35,354 nt of DNA, from NCBI GenBank assembly GCA_021789435.1, contig JAJYJO010000017.1:1-35354 (forward strand). Reading direction: 5' to 3'. The notes beneath the pieces are model-generated. The model searched no databases. It had not been told where the DNA came from and saw nothing but the letters and a program-made list of their open reading frames with translations. The stretch is from Chloroflexota bacterium. GTDB taxonomy: Bacteria > Chloroflexota > Limnocylindria > Limnocylindrales > CSP1-4. The position numbers and the translations under genes were made by a program. Every line of letters starts with the position of its first letter. Positions within the stretch are counted from its first letter, which is position 1. Of this stretch, positions 1 through 6,944 are shown piece by piece.

Positions 1-72
1 ACCCGACCGCCGGGGCGGACCCGACCGCCGGGGCGGACCCGACCGCCGGGGCGGACCCGACCGCCGGGGCGG
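1..72. repeat. 18-bp tandem repeat, four perfect copies
   Basis: The unit ACCCGACCGCCGGGGCGG occurs four times head to tail without a mismatch (1-18, 19-36, 37-54, 55-72). It then degenerates into ACCCGGTCCCGG. The array touches the window edge, so more copies may lie upstream. No reading frame here is supported as coding. It looks like an intergenic minisatellite. Confidence 0.95.
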
Positions 73-84
73 ACCCGGTCCCGG

Positions 85-104
85 TTATGCGAGTCACCGC
101 ATAA
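85..104 (-). promoter_or_regulatory. 20-bp palindrome, copy A (possible operator)
   Basis: Read on the minus strand the site is TTATGCGGTGACTCGCATAA, with 7-bp perfect arms (TTATGCG / CGCATAA) around a 6-bp core. It matches copy B at 298-317 in 19 of 20 positions. The two lie in opposite orientation. The form suits a dimeric helix-turn-helix regulator, but no regulator is identified here. Confidence 0.55.
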
Positions 105-242
105 GGCCGCCCGTGACCTGGAGATCACCTCGGCCGATGGGGTCGGCGGTGGCGCCCGTCGGCTCAGCGGCAGCTCGGGATCCCGCTGGTCCGCCCGGGT
201 CAGGGCCGGCGCACCCCGGGTCATGTGCGCGGGCAGGCGCCT

Positions 243-286
243 GTCCACGCCGGGTCATGCGCCGGTCCACGCCGGGTCATGCGCCG
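243..286. repeat. 22-bp tandem duplication
   Basis: Two perfect copies of a 22-base unit beginning GTCCACGCCGGGTCATGC lie at 243-264 and 265-286. A partial third start (GTCCA) follows, and a diverged related stretch precedes at about 211-242. It lies between palindrome copies A and B. Confidence 0.9.
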
Positions 287-297
287 GTCCAACCCAC

Positions 298-317
298 TGA
301 TGCGGTGACTCGCATAA
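298..317 (+). promoter_or_regulatory. 20-bp palindrome, copy B (possible operator)
   Basis: The site TGATGCGGTGACTCGCATAA on the plus strand differs from copy A by one base. Copies A and B together form an inverted pair about 230 bp across. They could be two operators, or the ends of a small non-autonomous element. No target-site duplication is obvious. Confidence 0.55.
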
Positions 318-386
318 GCCAAGACTGGTGCCCCCGGCGACTCGTGCTCGAGGAGGCGCGAAACCGGACATGCCGGAGTTCTCGGC

Positions 387-434
387 CGTCAGGCGAGACC
401 CTCGCCGGCCCGTCAGGCGGCACCCTCGCCTGCC
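387..434. repeat. 24-bp tandem duplication over the whiA stop codon
   Basis: Bases 387-410 and 411-434 share 21 of 24 positions. The second copy encodes the last residues of WhiA and its stop codon. The first copy contains a perfect hairpin (GGCGAG-ACC-CTCGCC, 392-406) just past the stop that could aid transcript termination, although no U-tract follows. Confidence 0.7.
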
Positions 435-1294
435 GTCCGGCGGCGACGCGGCAGCCCAGCCCCCTCGTCGGGATGGAGCGCCAGGCGCTCGATCCGCTCC
501 AGGGCCCGCTGCGCGGCGGAGCGGTGGACGCCGATCCTACCGGCCAGCTCCGCGAGCGTGGCCTCCGGCGTCTCGCGGCGCGCGGCCGCCACGAGCCGAA
601 CGGTGTCGGCCTGCTCGGCCAGCCGGCCATCGGCCTCGAGCGCGCGGATCGCCACCAGCTGCCGCCCGGCGGCCGCCACGGCCCGCTGGAGATTGGCCGA
701 TTCAGCGTTCAGGATCCGGTTGAGGTCGCCGCGCAGGCTGCGGGAGACCTGCCGCGCCTCCACTTCCAGGAGCGAGGCGCCGGCCCCGATCCGGCGGAGG
801 AAGGTGCCGACCGTCTCGGCGCTCTTCCAGGTGACGACGCCGCGGCCCCGGCGGGTTCGCCAGGAGGCCGGCAGGCCGGCCTCCGTGAGCCAGGCCGCCA
901 GCCTGGGTGCCTCATCGGCCGGGACGACAAACTCGAGATGCGTCCGCGACGAGGCGAGGCTGAGTGAGCCGCGGGCCAGGAATCGACCCCGCAGGTAGGC
1001 GGTTCGGCAGTGCTCCGGCGCGGTCGCCCAGTCGAAGACCGGCCTGCCATCACCGTCCGCGGCCACCGCCGCGACCCGGATCCGCTTGGCCCGGCCGCGG
1101 AACTGGAGGAGGCGCTCCCCGTGGCCGGCCTCGCGGCCCAGCCGGACGGCCAGGCGGGCCACCGCCGCCTCGCGCGTGGCGAGAGCCGTCCCGAGGCCCA
1201 GCGCCTCCGCGGCCCGGTCGCACGGCCGGCCCGGGTCGATCGCCGCGAGCTCGGCGCGCAGCGCGGCCACCAGGTCGCGCTCGGACTCGCTCAC
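413..1294 (-). CDS. whiA: WhiA-type DNA-binding regulator
   Basis: The 293-residue protein resembles WhiA, a regulator with an N-terminal LAGLIDADG-homing-endonuclease-like fold and a C-terminal helix-turn-helix. It acts in sporulation in actinomycetes and in division or chromosome-related processes in Firmicutes. Visible are the RGRFLARGSLS segment of the LAGLIDADG-like part and the C-terminal ETPEATLAELAGRIGVHRSAAQRALERIERLA, split here as two family signatures (residues about 250-280). The GTG at 1294 is chosen because GGAGGG (1305-1310) lies 10 bases upstream and the family N-terminus (SESERDLVAALRAELA) begins there. A longer frame to 1504 would overlap yvcK and add unrelated sequence. 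It is the last gene of the rapZ-yvcK-whiA cluster, 64 bases after yvcK, and is slightly short for the family (usually above 300 residues). Confidence 0.9.
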   Translation of the reverse strand: MSESERDLVAALRAELAAIDPGRPCDRAAEALGLGTALATREAAVARLAVRLGREAGHGERLLQFRGRAKRIRVAAVAADGDGRPVFDWATAPEHCRTAYLRGRFLARGSLSLASSRTHLEFVVPADEAPRLAAWLTEAGLPASWRTRRGRGVVTWKSAETVGTFLRRIGAGASLLEVEARQVSRSLRGDLNRILNAESANLQRAVAAAGRQLVAIRALEADGRLAEQADTVRLVAAARRETPEATLAELAGRIGVHRSAAQRALERIERLALHPDEGAGLPRRRRTAGEGAA

Positions 1295-1304
1295 CCCCGG
1301 TCCA

Positions 1305-1310
1305 CCCTCC
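1305..1310 (-). promoter_or_regulatory. ribosome binding site deciding the whiA start
   Basis: GGAGGG on the minus strand ends 10 bases before the GTG at 1294. It supports that internal start over the longer overlapping frame. Confidence 0.7.
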
Positions 1311-1358
1311 GAAGCGGGCCGGCTCCAGGTCGGTGAATGGCCGGCGCTCGCCCCCCCG

Positions 1359-2675
1359 TCATGCCGAGCGAACGACCCTGGCGTGCCGGTGGGCCAGCGC
1401 CTCCCGCTCGTAGATGCGCATGACGGCGGCGGCCAGGCGGGCCGGATCGTGGTGATGGGCGTTCTCGCGGTCGACGACATCGTCGAGGACCAGCCTGGGG
1501 GCATCCGGGCCGCCGGGCGGCCAGCGCAGGCGAACCGAATCGGGAGCGTTCTCCACCGCCGGCCGCGCCACGAACTGGTTGTTGGCGAGGACCACGTCGA
1601 CCAGGCCCGGCTGCGTGTGGCGCTCCAGGGCCGTCACGTGGTCGGCCAGGTCGTAGCCGGAGGTTTCGCCCACCTGCGTGGCGACATTGCAGACGTAGAG
1701 TCGGAGGGCCGAGGACGCGATCACCGCCGCCCGGATCTCCTCGATCAGCAGGCTGGGCAGGATGCTCGTGTAGAGGCTGCCCGGCCCAAGCACGATCAGG
1801 TCCGCCTCGGCGATCGCGCGGACGGCGTCGGCGCAGGCCGAAACGTCGCCCGGCGTGAGCCAGACCTCCTCGATCCCCGGCGTCCGGGTGATCACCGACT
1901 GGCCCGAGAGTTCCCGCCCGTCGCGCAGGCGGGCGTGGAGGACGAGCGGGCTCGCCGAGGACGGCACGACCTGGCCGCGCACGGCCAGGACGCGGTTCAT
2001 CTGGCGGACGGCCTCCTCGAAGTCCTCCTCCTGGATCCGTGTCATGGCCGCGATCAGCAGGTTGCCGACGGCGTGGCCGGACAGGCTGCCGGCCTCCTCC
2101 TCGGGAAAGCGGAACTGCAGGAGCTGGCCCATCAGCGGCTCGGCATCCGCCAGGGCCACGATGCAGTTGCGGATGTCGCCGACCGGGGGGATCCCCATCG
2201 ACTGACGCAGGAGGCCGGTGGAGCCGCCATCGTCCGCCATGGCCACGATCGCCGTGATGTTGCTCGTGTGCTCCTTGAGCCCGCGGAGCAGCGACGAGAG
2301 GCCCGTCCCGCCGCCGATCGCCACGATCCGGGGGCCACGGGCCAGGAACCGCTTCTGGTAGATCACCTCGACGAGCGGCTGCTCCTGGTCCGGCGAGACG
2401 AAGGGGCCGACGATGACCCGGATCACCCGCCACGAGCCGTAGAGGAAGAGGCCCAGGCCCGCCGCCGCGACGATGACGCCCCGGAGCCCGTACGGCAGGA
2501 ACTGCAGCGTTAGGGCCGAGACGAGCGTCTGGAACGAGCCGGGCACCTGGACGTCGCGGTAGACCTCGCGGAGGGCCAAAGCCCCAGCCAGAGCCAGGCC
2601 CAGCTCCCCGACGAAGACGACGAAGAGCCAGCGCTTGATGCCGATCCCCGGGGTGAGCCAGCGCCGCAGGTTCAC
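1359..2675 (-). CDS. yvcK: YvcK/CofD-like protein with N-terminal membrane anchor
   Basis: The 438-residue protein is a YvcK (GlmR) family member, related to the CofD transferase fold and known to bind UDP-sugars. In Bacillus it supports growth on gluconeogenic carbon and cell-wall precursor supply. Hallmarks are GGGTGLS (121-127), DDGGSTG (149-155), PPVGDIRNC (163-171), a GHAVGN segment and GPGSLYTSILPSLL. About 110 residues precede the core and contain two hydrophobic segments (roughly 17-35 and 62-82), so this form should sit at the membrane. The ATG overlaps the rapZ stop by four bases (ATGA), implying translational coupling. whiA follows, which is the conserved cluster order. Confidence 0.95.
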   Translation of the reverse strand: MNLRRWLTPGIGIKRWLFVVFVGELGLALAGALALREVYRDVQVPGSFQTLVSALTLQFLPYGLRGVIVAAAGLGLFLYGSWRVIRVIVGPFVSPDQEQPLVEVIYQKRFLARGPRIVAIGGGTGLSSLLRGLKEHTSNITAIVAMADDGGSTGLLRQSMGIPPVGDIRNCIVALADAEPLMGQLLQFRFPEEEAGSLSGHAVGNLLIAAMTRIQEEDFEEAVRQMNRVLAVRGQVVPSSASPLVLHARLRDGRELSGQSVITRTPGIEEVWLTPGDVSACADAVRAIAEADLIVLGPGSLYTSILPSLLIEEIRAAVIASSALRLYVCNVATQVGETSGYDLADHVTALERHTQPGLVDVVLANNQFVARPAVENAPDSVRLRWPPGGPDAPRLVLDDVVDRENAHHHDPARLAAAVMRIYEREALAHRHARVVRSA

Positions 2676-3589
2676 GACCGCTCCAGCTCGCGGTGGAAGA
2701 CCGCGACGGGACCGAACTCCCGGGCCTGGAGCCAGGCGGCCAGCTCCTCCGCGACAACGATCGAACGGTGGTAACCGCCGGTGCAGCCGATGGCGATCGT
2801 GAGGCGCGTCTTGCCCTCGCCCACGAAGGCCGGCACCACGAAGTCCAGGAAATCGGTCAGGAAGCGCATGAAGCGCTCCGCCACCGGCTGGCGCAGGACG
2901 TAGCCGCGGACCGCCTCGGTCAGGCCGGAGAGATGCCGCAGCTCCGGGACGTAGTAAGGGTTCTCCATGAACCGCACGTCGAAGACCAGGTCGGCCTCGA
3001 GGGGCACCCCGAACTTGTAGCCGAAGCTGATCAGCTGGAAGGCGATCTGATCGGGCGCCACCTCGTCCTCGAGCTGGGCGAAGATCAGCTCCTTGAGCTG
3101 GCGCAGGGAGAGGTCCGACGTGTCCAGGACGACATCCGCCTCGGTCCGCACCGGGTCCAGCAGCCGGCGCTCCTCGGTGATGGAGCCGGCGATGCCGCGC
3201 TGGCCGTCGAGGGGATGGCGGTGCCGCGTTTCGGAGAAGCGCCGGATCAGGACCTCGTCGCGCGCCTCCAGAAAGATGATCCTCGGCCGGATGCCCCGTC
3301 CCTCGAGGGCGCCGCGCATCGCCGCCAGCGCCAGCGGCGCGTCACCCGCCCGGACGTCGAGGACGATCGCCACCCGCTCGAAGCGGCGGCGGTCGCTCGA
3401 GACCAGCTCGGCCAGGTCGGGCAGCAGCTCCCCGGGCAGGTTGTCCACCGTGGTGTAGCCGAGGTCCTCGAAGAGCTTGGTGGCCGCCGTCTTGCCGGCC
3501 CCCGACAGCCCGCTCAGGATGACCACGTGCTGGCCGTCCGCCGACGCCCGGCGCTCGTCGGCGTCGGGCTGCGCCGGTCTCGTCACCAT
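2672..3589 (-). CDS. rapZ: RapZ-family nucleotide-binding protein
   Basis: The 305-residue protein is a RapZ (YvcJ) family P-loop protein. Enterobacterial RapZ is an RNA-binding adaptor in glucosamine-6-phosphate control; the Gram-positive YvcJ hydrolyses nucleotides. The Walker A motif GLSGAGKT is at about residues 27-34. Further family features are TVDNLPGELLPDLAEL, FLEARDEVLIRRFSETRHRHPL and the C-terminal GYKFGVPLEADLVFDVRFMENPYYV (shown by its parts) and IGCTGGYHRSIVVAEELA. A TAGGCT hexamer lies 7 bases before the ATG and no Shine-Dalgarno sequence is close, so a leaderless transcript is possible. The gene overlaps yvcK by four bases. Confidence 0.95.
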   Translation of the reverse strand: MVTRPAQPDADERRASADGQHVVILSGLSGAGKTAATKLFEDLGYTTVDNLPGELLPDLAELVSSDRRRFERVAIVLDVRAGDAPLALAAMRGALEGRGIRPRIIFLEARDEVLIRRFSETRHRHPLDGQRGIAGSITEERRLLDPVRTEADVVLDTSDLSLRQLKELIFAQLEDEVAPDQIAFQLISFGYKFGVPLEADLVFDVRFMENPYYVPELRHLSGLTEAVRGYVLRQPVAERFMRFLTDFLDFVVPAFVGEGKTRLTIAIGCTGGYHRSIVVAEELAAWLQAREFGPVAVFHRELERS

Positions 3590-3596
3590 GGCCGAA

Positions 3597-3602
3597 AGCC
3601 TA
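3597..3602 (-). promoter_or_regulatory. putative -10 element (TAGGCT), leaderless rapZ
   Basis: TAGGCT fits TANNNT and ends 7 bases before the rapZ ATG, where a -10 would start transcription at or within a few bases of the start codon. No convincing -35 is seen. Confidence 0.4.
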
Positions 3603-3658
3603 CCACCTGAGGGCGGCGTGCCCGGAAGGCCGGTCCTCCTGCGGGGGCCGTTGCTCGC

Positions 3659-4441
3659 CTAGCGGCCGCCGGCCCGGACGAGGACGATGGAGGCCTCGTA
3701 GAGGAGATACATCGTTATCGCCATGGCGATCGGGCTCACCAGGTCGCCGCCGGGCGTGGCGAAGGCGGAGAAGACGGTGATCCCCAGGATGACCATCCGC
3801 CGCGACGATGAGAGTCGCTTCGACGTGACGATCCCCACCTTGGAGAGCAGGACCAGCACGATCGGAAACTCCATCACCAGCCCGAACGCCAGGAAGAGCG
3901 TCGTCACGAAGTCGAAGTACTGGTTGGCGGCCGGCATGACCCTGATGTCGGCCGTCTGGAAGCCGAACAAGAAGGCCGAGGCGTACGGCAGGATGAAGTA
4001 GGCCAGCAACACCCCGACGCCGAAGAAGAGGAGCGCCAGCGGCACCCACGGGCGGGCGACGCGCCGCTCCTCGCGGGTCAGCCCGGGTGAGATGAAGGCC
4101 CACAGCTCGAAGAGCCAGACCGGCATGGCGAGGACGACGCCGACGACCAAGGCGACCTTCAGGTTGATGAAGAACGCGTCGCCGATGCCGAGCGCGATCA
4201 GGGGCTCCTTCGTCGGCAGGGGCGCCTTCAGGACGTGGATGATCGGCGCGGCGAGCAGGAAGCCGACGATCGCTCCGACGACCACCGCCGCGATCGAGAT
4301 GAAGATCCTGCGCCGCAGCTCCGTCAGGTGCTCGACCAGGGTCATCACCTTGGCGTCGTCCGGCGCCGTGGGCGCGGGCGGTTGAGCCGGCGGGGCTACC
4401 TCGGGCCGGCGGCCAAGGGCGTCGGGAACGGCTTCGGCCAT
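3659..4441 (-). CDS. tatC: Sec-independent translocase subunit TatC
   Basis: The 260-residue membrane protein is TatC, the twin-arginine signal receptor of the Tat export system. The family start MTLVEHLTELRRRIF lies at about residues 33-47 and carries the conserved Glu of the cytoplasmic N-terminus. Six hydrophobic segments follow, with FISPGLTREERR in the first periplasmic region and ALLFFGVGVLLAYF after it. A Pro/Ala-rich stretch of about 32 residues precedes the core. The ATG at 4441 has no clear ribosome binding site, so a start at residue 32 or 33 (near 4345) is possible. tatA lies 39 bases upstream in the same direction. Confidence 0.95.
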   Translation of the reverse strand: MAEAVPDALGRRPEVAPPAQPPAPTAPDDAKVMTLVEHLTELRRRIFISIAAVVVGAIVGFLLAAPIIHVLKAPLPTKEPLIALGIGDAFFINLKVALVVGVVLAMPVWLFELWAFISPGLTREERRVARPWVPLALLFFGVGVLLAYFILPYASAFLFGFQTADIRVMPAANQYFDFVTTLFLAFGLVMEFPIVLVLLSKVGIVTSKRLSSSRRMVILGITVFSAFATPGGDLVSPIAMAITMYLLYEASIVLVRAGGR

Positions 4442-4480
4442 CGCGGGTGGGCGGGATCCGGGCGCGGCGGCGCGCCCCGC

Positions 4481-4741
4481 CTAGACCCTCGGTTCGGGAG
4501 AGGCGGGAGTCTCGGGGGCGGCCGGCGAGGCGGCCGGCGGCGCCGGCGTCGGGGCGGGCGCGGTCGGCTGGACGGGGGCGGCGGCGACGTTCACCGTCTC
4601 CTGCAGGTCGCCCGCGGCCTTCCGGAACTCGCGGATGCTCTTGCCGAGGGCGGCGCCCACGTCCGGGAGCTTGCCCGGGCCGAGCACGAGCAGCGCGATC
4701 ACCAGGATGAGCACCAGGTGGAGCGGAGTGATGTTCGGCAT
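4481..4741 (-). CDS. tatA: Sec-independent translocase subunit TatA
   Basis: The 86-residue protein is TatA/E, the pore-forming subunit of the Tat system. It has one short N-terminal transmembrane helix (about residues 7-20), the FGPGKLP-type hinge (here LGPGKLPDVGAALGKSI), an amphipathic helix (residues 27-42) and a Pro/Ala-rich tail. The ATG at 4741 is preceded by GAGGA about 10 bases upstream. The same frame stays open far upstream but runs over pyrF and has no family similarity there. Pairing with tatC 39 bases downstream makes a minimal TatAC system; no separate tatB is in the window. Confidence 0.93.
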   Translation of the reverse strand: MPNITPLHLVLILVIALLVLGPGKLPDVGAALGKSIREFRKAAGDLQETVNVAAAPVQPTAPAPTPAPPAASPAAPETPASPEPRV

Positions 4742-4821
4742 CGAAGGATCTTCCTCGAGGTCAGAGGATGTCTGCCTGCAGTCCGGGGGTCCGGCACGGG
4801 TCCCCGTCGGGGAGCGGGCGC

Positions 4822-5697
4822 CTACGATAGCACAGCCAGCCGGGCCGCCCAGGCCCGGGCGGCGGCCGCAACGCGCTCGCCGGGGTCTGCTGACGCGTCG
4901 CGTGGGACGGGCCCCACGGCCGCCCCGGCGATACCGCGGGAGACGTTGACCAGCAGGCCGCCACCCGGCCGCCCGCCCGCCGGCTCGGCCGTTGCGGGGC
5001 CGTCGCGGAGGACAGGCGCGATCTCCCCTCCCTGCGCCCCGACCCCCGGAACCAGGAACGCCGCGCCGGGCGCGACGGACCGGACGGCCGCCAGCTCGGC
5101 CGGTGCGGTGGCACCGACGACCAGCCCTACCGTCCCGCCCGGGCCCCAGGCGGCCGCCCGCCGGGCGACGCGGGCGTAGAGGGGCTCGGCCGGCAGCCCG
5201 GCCGTGGCATCGGCCGCGACCTCCAGAGACTGCAGCTCGCCGGCCCCAGGGTTCGAGGTCCGGCAGAGCAGGTAGACGAACCGGTCGGGCCGCTCCAGGA
5301 GCGGGGCGATCGCTTCTCCGCCGAGGTACGGGTTGGCGGTGACAGCATCCGCCCCCAGGCCGTCGTAGAGGCCCACAGCCAGGCGGGCGGCGGTCGAGCC
5401 GATGTCGCCCCGCTTGCCGTCGGCCACCAGCAGCAGGTCGGCCGGCAACGCCGCCCGGATCCGCTCGAGCGCGGCCACGCCCGGCGAGCCGAAGGCCTCG
5501 AAGAAGGCGAGGTTCGGCTTCACGGCCGCGGCGTACGGACCCGCCGCCTCGACGAGCAGGCGAGCGTACGCCTCGACGCCCGACAGGTCGGGCGCGAACC
5601 CGTCCGGCAGCGCCCCGGGCAAGGGGTCGATGCCAAGGCAGAGGCAGCTGCCGACGCGCGCGGTCCGGGCGGCCAGCCGCTCCAGGTAAGACGCCAT
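4822..5697 (-). CDS. pyrF: Orotidine 5'-phosphate decarboxylase (type 2)
   Basis: The 291-residue enzyme converts orotidine monophosphate to UMP, the last step of de novo pyrimidine synthesis. The catalytic Asp-Lys-Lys-Asp region is visible as VKPNLAFFEAFG near residue 60 and VADGKRGDIGST near residue 92. The length and the CLGIDP start match the longer type-2 PyrF subfamily found in actinobacteria, Chloroflexota and others. The ATG at 5697 follows the PD40 gene by 11 bases, and no strong ribosome binding site is seen. No other pyrimidine genes are adjacent. Confidence 0.93.
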   Translation of the reverse strand: MASYLERLAARTARVGSCLCLGIDPLPGALPDGFAPDLSGVEAYARLLVEAAGPYAAAVKPNLAFFEAFGSPGVAALERIRAALPADLLLVADGKRGDIGSTAARLAVGLYDGLGADAVTANPYLGGEAIAPLLERPDRFVYLLCRTSNPGAGELQSLEVAADATAGLPAEPLYARVARRAAAWGPGGTVGLVVGATAPAELAAVRSVAPGAAFLVPGVGAQGGEIAPVLRDGPATAEPAGGRPGGGLLVNVSRGIAGAAVGPVPRDASADPGERVAAAARAWAARLAVLS

Positions 5698-5708
5698 GGG
5701 CGGCGCCG

Positions 5709-6944
5709 TCAGGACGGCGAGGGCGAGACCGCCGGCCCGGAGGCAACCGGGGTCGGGCTCGGGGTCGCGGTCGGGGCCGGGGTCGGCAGCTGGTCCGGCG
5801 GGATGTACCACGAGGCACGGGAGGAACCGTCGAGGCCGCTGTTCTCGGTCAGGTTCGGCTGCTCCTTGACCGTCCAGGCCGGCGCCGTCCCTTCCAGGCG
5901 GACAAGCTTGAGGTCGACGGTCTGGCCGGCCAGGTGGAGGTAGACGAGCTCGTTCCCGGCCGGCGACCAGGTCGGCGCCCAGGAGAGCCCGTCGGTCGTC
6001 ACCTGGACGAGCACCCTGCCGGTCGCCGCGTCGAGGATGACGACATCGGTGCCGTAGAAGGTGGTCTTCGTCGCGGCCAGGTACCGGCCGTCCGGTGACC
6101 AGGAGGGGTTGGTGAAGCCGGGCCCGGTCAGGGCGGAGACCGCCCCGGTCTTGACGTTGTAGAGCTCGATGACGGGCGTGCCGGTCGCCCCGTCGTGGCC
6201 GTTCAGGACGAAGGCCACCGCGCCGCCGTCCGGCCGCCAGGCCGGGTCCTGGTGGCCCAGCGGTGGGTTCTCCGGGATCCGCGGCATGGTCAGCTTCTGC
6301 GTCGTCAGGTTCAGGAACTGGAGGACCACGTCCTGGTTCGAGGGGTCCGGGGCATCCGACACGAGGGCCAGCGTCTTGCCGTCGGGCGAGACCGACGGCT
6401 GGCGGTACCACGAAAACCAGGTGTACTTGCCGCCGTTGCTCGTGAAGAGCCCGCTGATGATCTGCTGCGCGCCGCTGCCGTCGGGGTGGACCCGCATCAG
6501 GACGGGGTAGGTGAGGCGATAGCTGCTGAGGCCCTCGGTGGACGGGTAGAACCCGTTCGTCGTGCGGGTCTGGATGTAGTAGATCCATTGGCCATCGGGC
6601 GACCAGGCCGGCATCGCGTCGTGGCCGCTCGACGTCACCTGGTGGGTGGCAGTGCCCGACAGGATCCACAGGTTGCCGGCCTTGGCGTAGACGATCGAGC
6701 CGCGGACGCTCACCGCGGGGTTGACGACGACCACGTTGGAGGGGACCGGCGTCCGGGCCACTGCGCCGCCGCCGTGGTCGCCCGTTCCCGGCACGGACGG
6801 AATCTTGCCGGTCATGAAGCTCGCCGTGATGAGCGCCACGACCACCAGGCCAACGGCCGAGAGGGCGGCCGCCGTGGGCGAGCCGGAGGGGCGGATGCCG
6901 TAGGGATCGCCGGCCGAGGGGCGGCGCGGGACGGGGCGGCTCAC
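5709..6944 (-). CDS. Membrane-anchored PD40/TolB-like beta-propeller protein
   Basis: The 411-residue protein has one transmembrane segment (about residues 26-45) followed by a predicted extracytoplasmic beta-propeller. Four WD40-like PD40 repeats show the signature W/PSPDG or its variant: AWSPDGQWIYYI, SVSPDGKTLALV, SWSPDGRYLAAT and TWSPAGNELVYL, with a further AWRPDGGAVAFV. The C-terminus is a Pro/Ser/Thr-rich tail. The function is unknown; such propellers usually bind proteins or glycans. The GTG start at 6944 overlaps the recJ stop by four bases (GTGA), so it is probably translationally coupled to recJ, and pyrF follows after 11 bases. Confidence 0.85.
   Translation of the reverse strand: MSRPVPRRPSAGDPYGIRPSGSPTAAALSAVGLVVVALITASFMTGKIPSVPGTGDHGGGAVARTPVPSNVVVVNPAVSVRGSIVYAKAGNLWILSGTATHQVTSSGHDAMPAWSPDGQWIYYIQTRTTNGFYPSTEGLSSYRLTYPVLMRVHPDGSGAQQIISGLFTSNGGKYTWFSWYRQPSVSPDGKTLALVSDAPDPSNQDVVLQFLNLTTQKLTMPRIPENPPLGHQDPAWRPDGGAVAFVLNGHDGATGTPVIELYNVKTGAVSALTGPGFTNPSWSPDGRYLAATKTTFYGTDVVILDAATGRVLVQVTTDGLSWAPTWSPAGNELVYLHLAGQTVDLKLVRLEGTAPAWTVKEQPNLTENSGLDGSSRASWYIPPDQLPTPAPTATPSPTPVASGPAVSPSPS

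Larger units (their letters stand above)
1..412. other. repeat-rich intergenic region downstream of whiA
   Basis: No credible gene is seen in these 412 bases. They hold the 18-bp array (1-72), two copies of a 20-bp palindrome in opposite orientation (85-104 and 298-317), a 22-bp tandem duplication (243-286) and half of a 24-bp tandem duplication that covers the whiA stop codon (387-434). Reading frames crossing the region on the plus strand run antisense into whiA and resemble no known family. Confidence 0.75.

Noticed and set aside
1-72. CRISPR array
   Set aside because: The 18-bp repeats are directly adjacent with no spacers and no cas genes are present.
1291-2757. Minus-strand open frame of 488 codons overlapping yvcK
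   Set aside because: It is in a different frame from the clear YvcK protein and has only Arg/Gly/Pro-rich shadow composition.
4801-4813. Short hairpin between pyrF and tatA
   Set aside because: A five-base stem with no U-tract is too weak to call.
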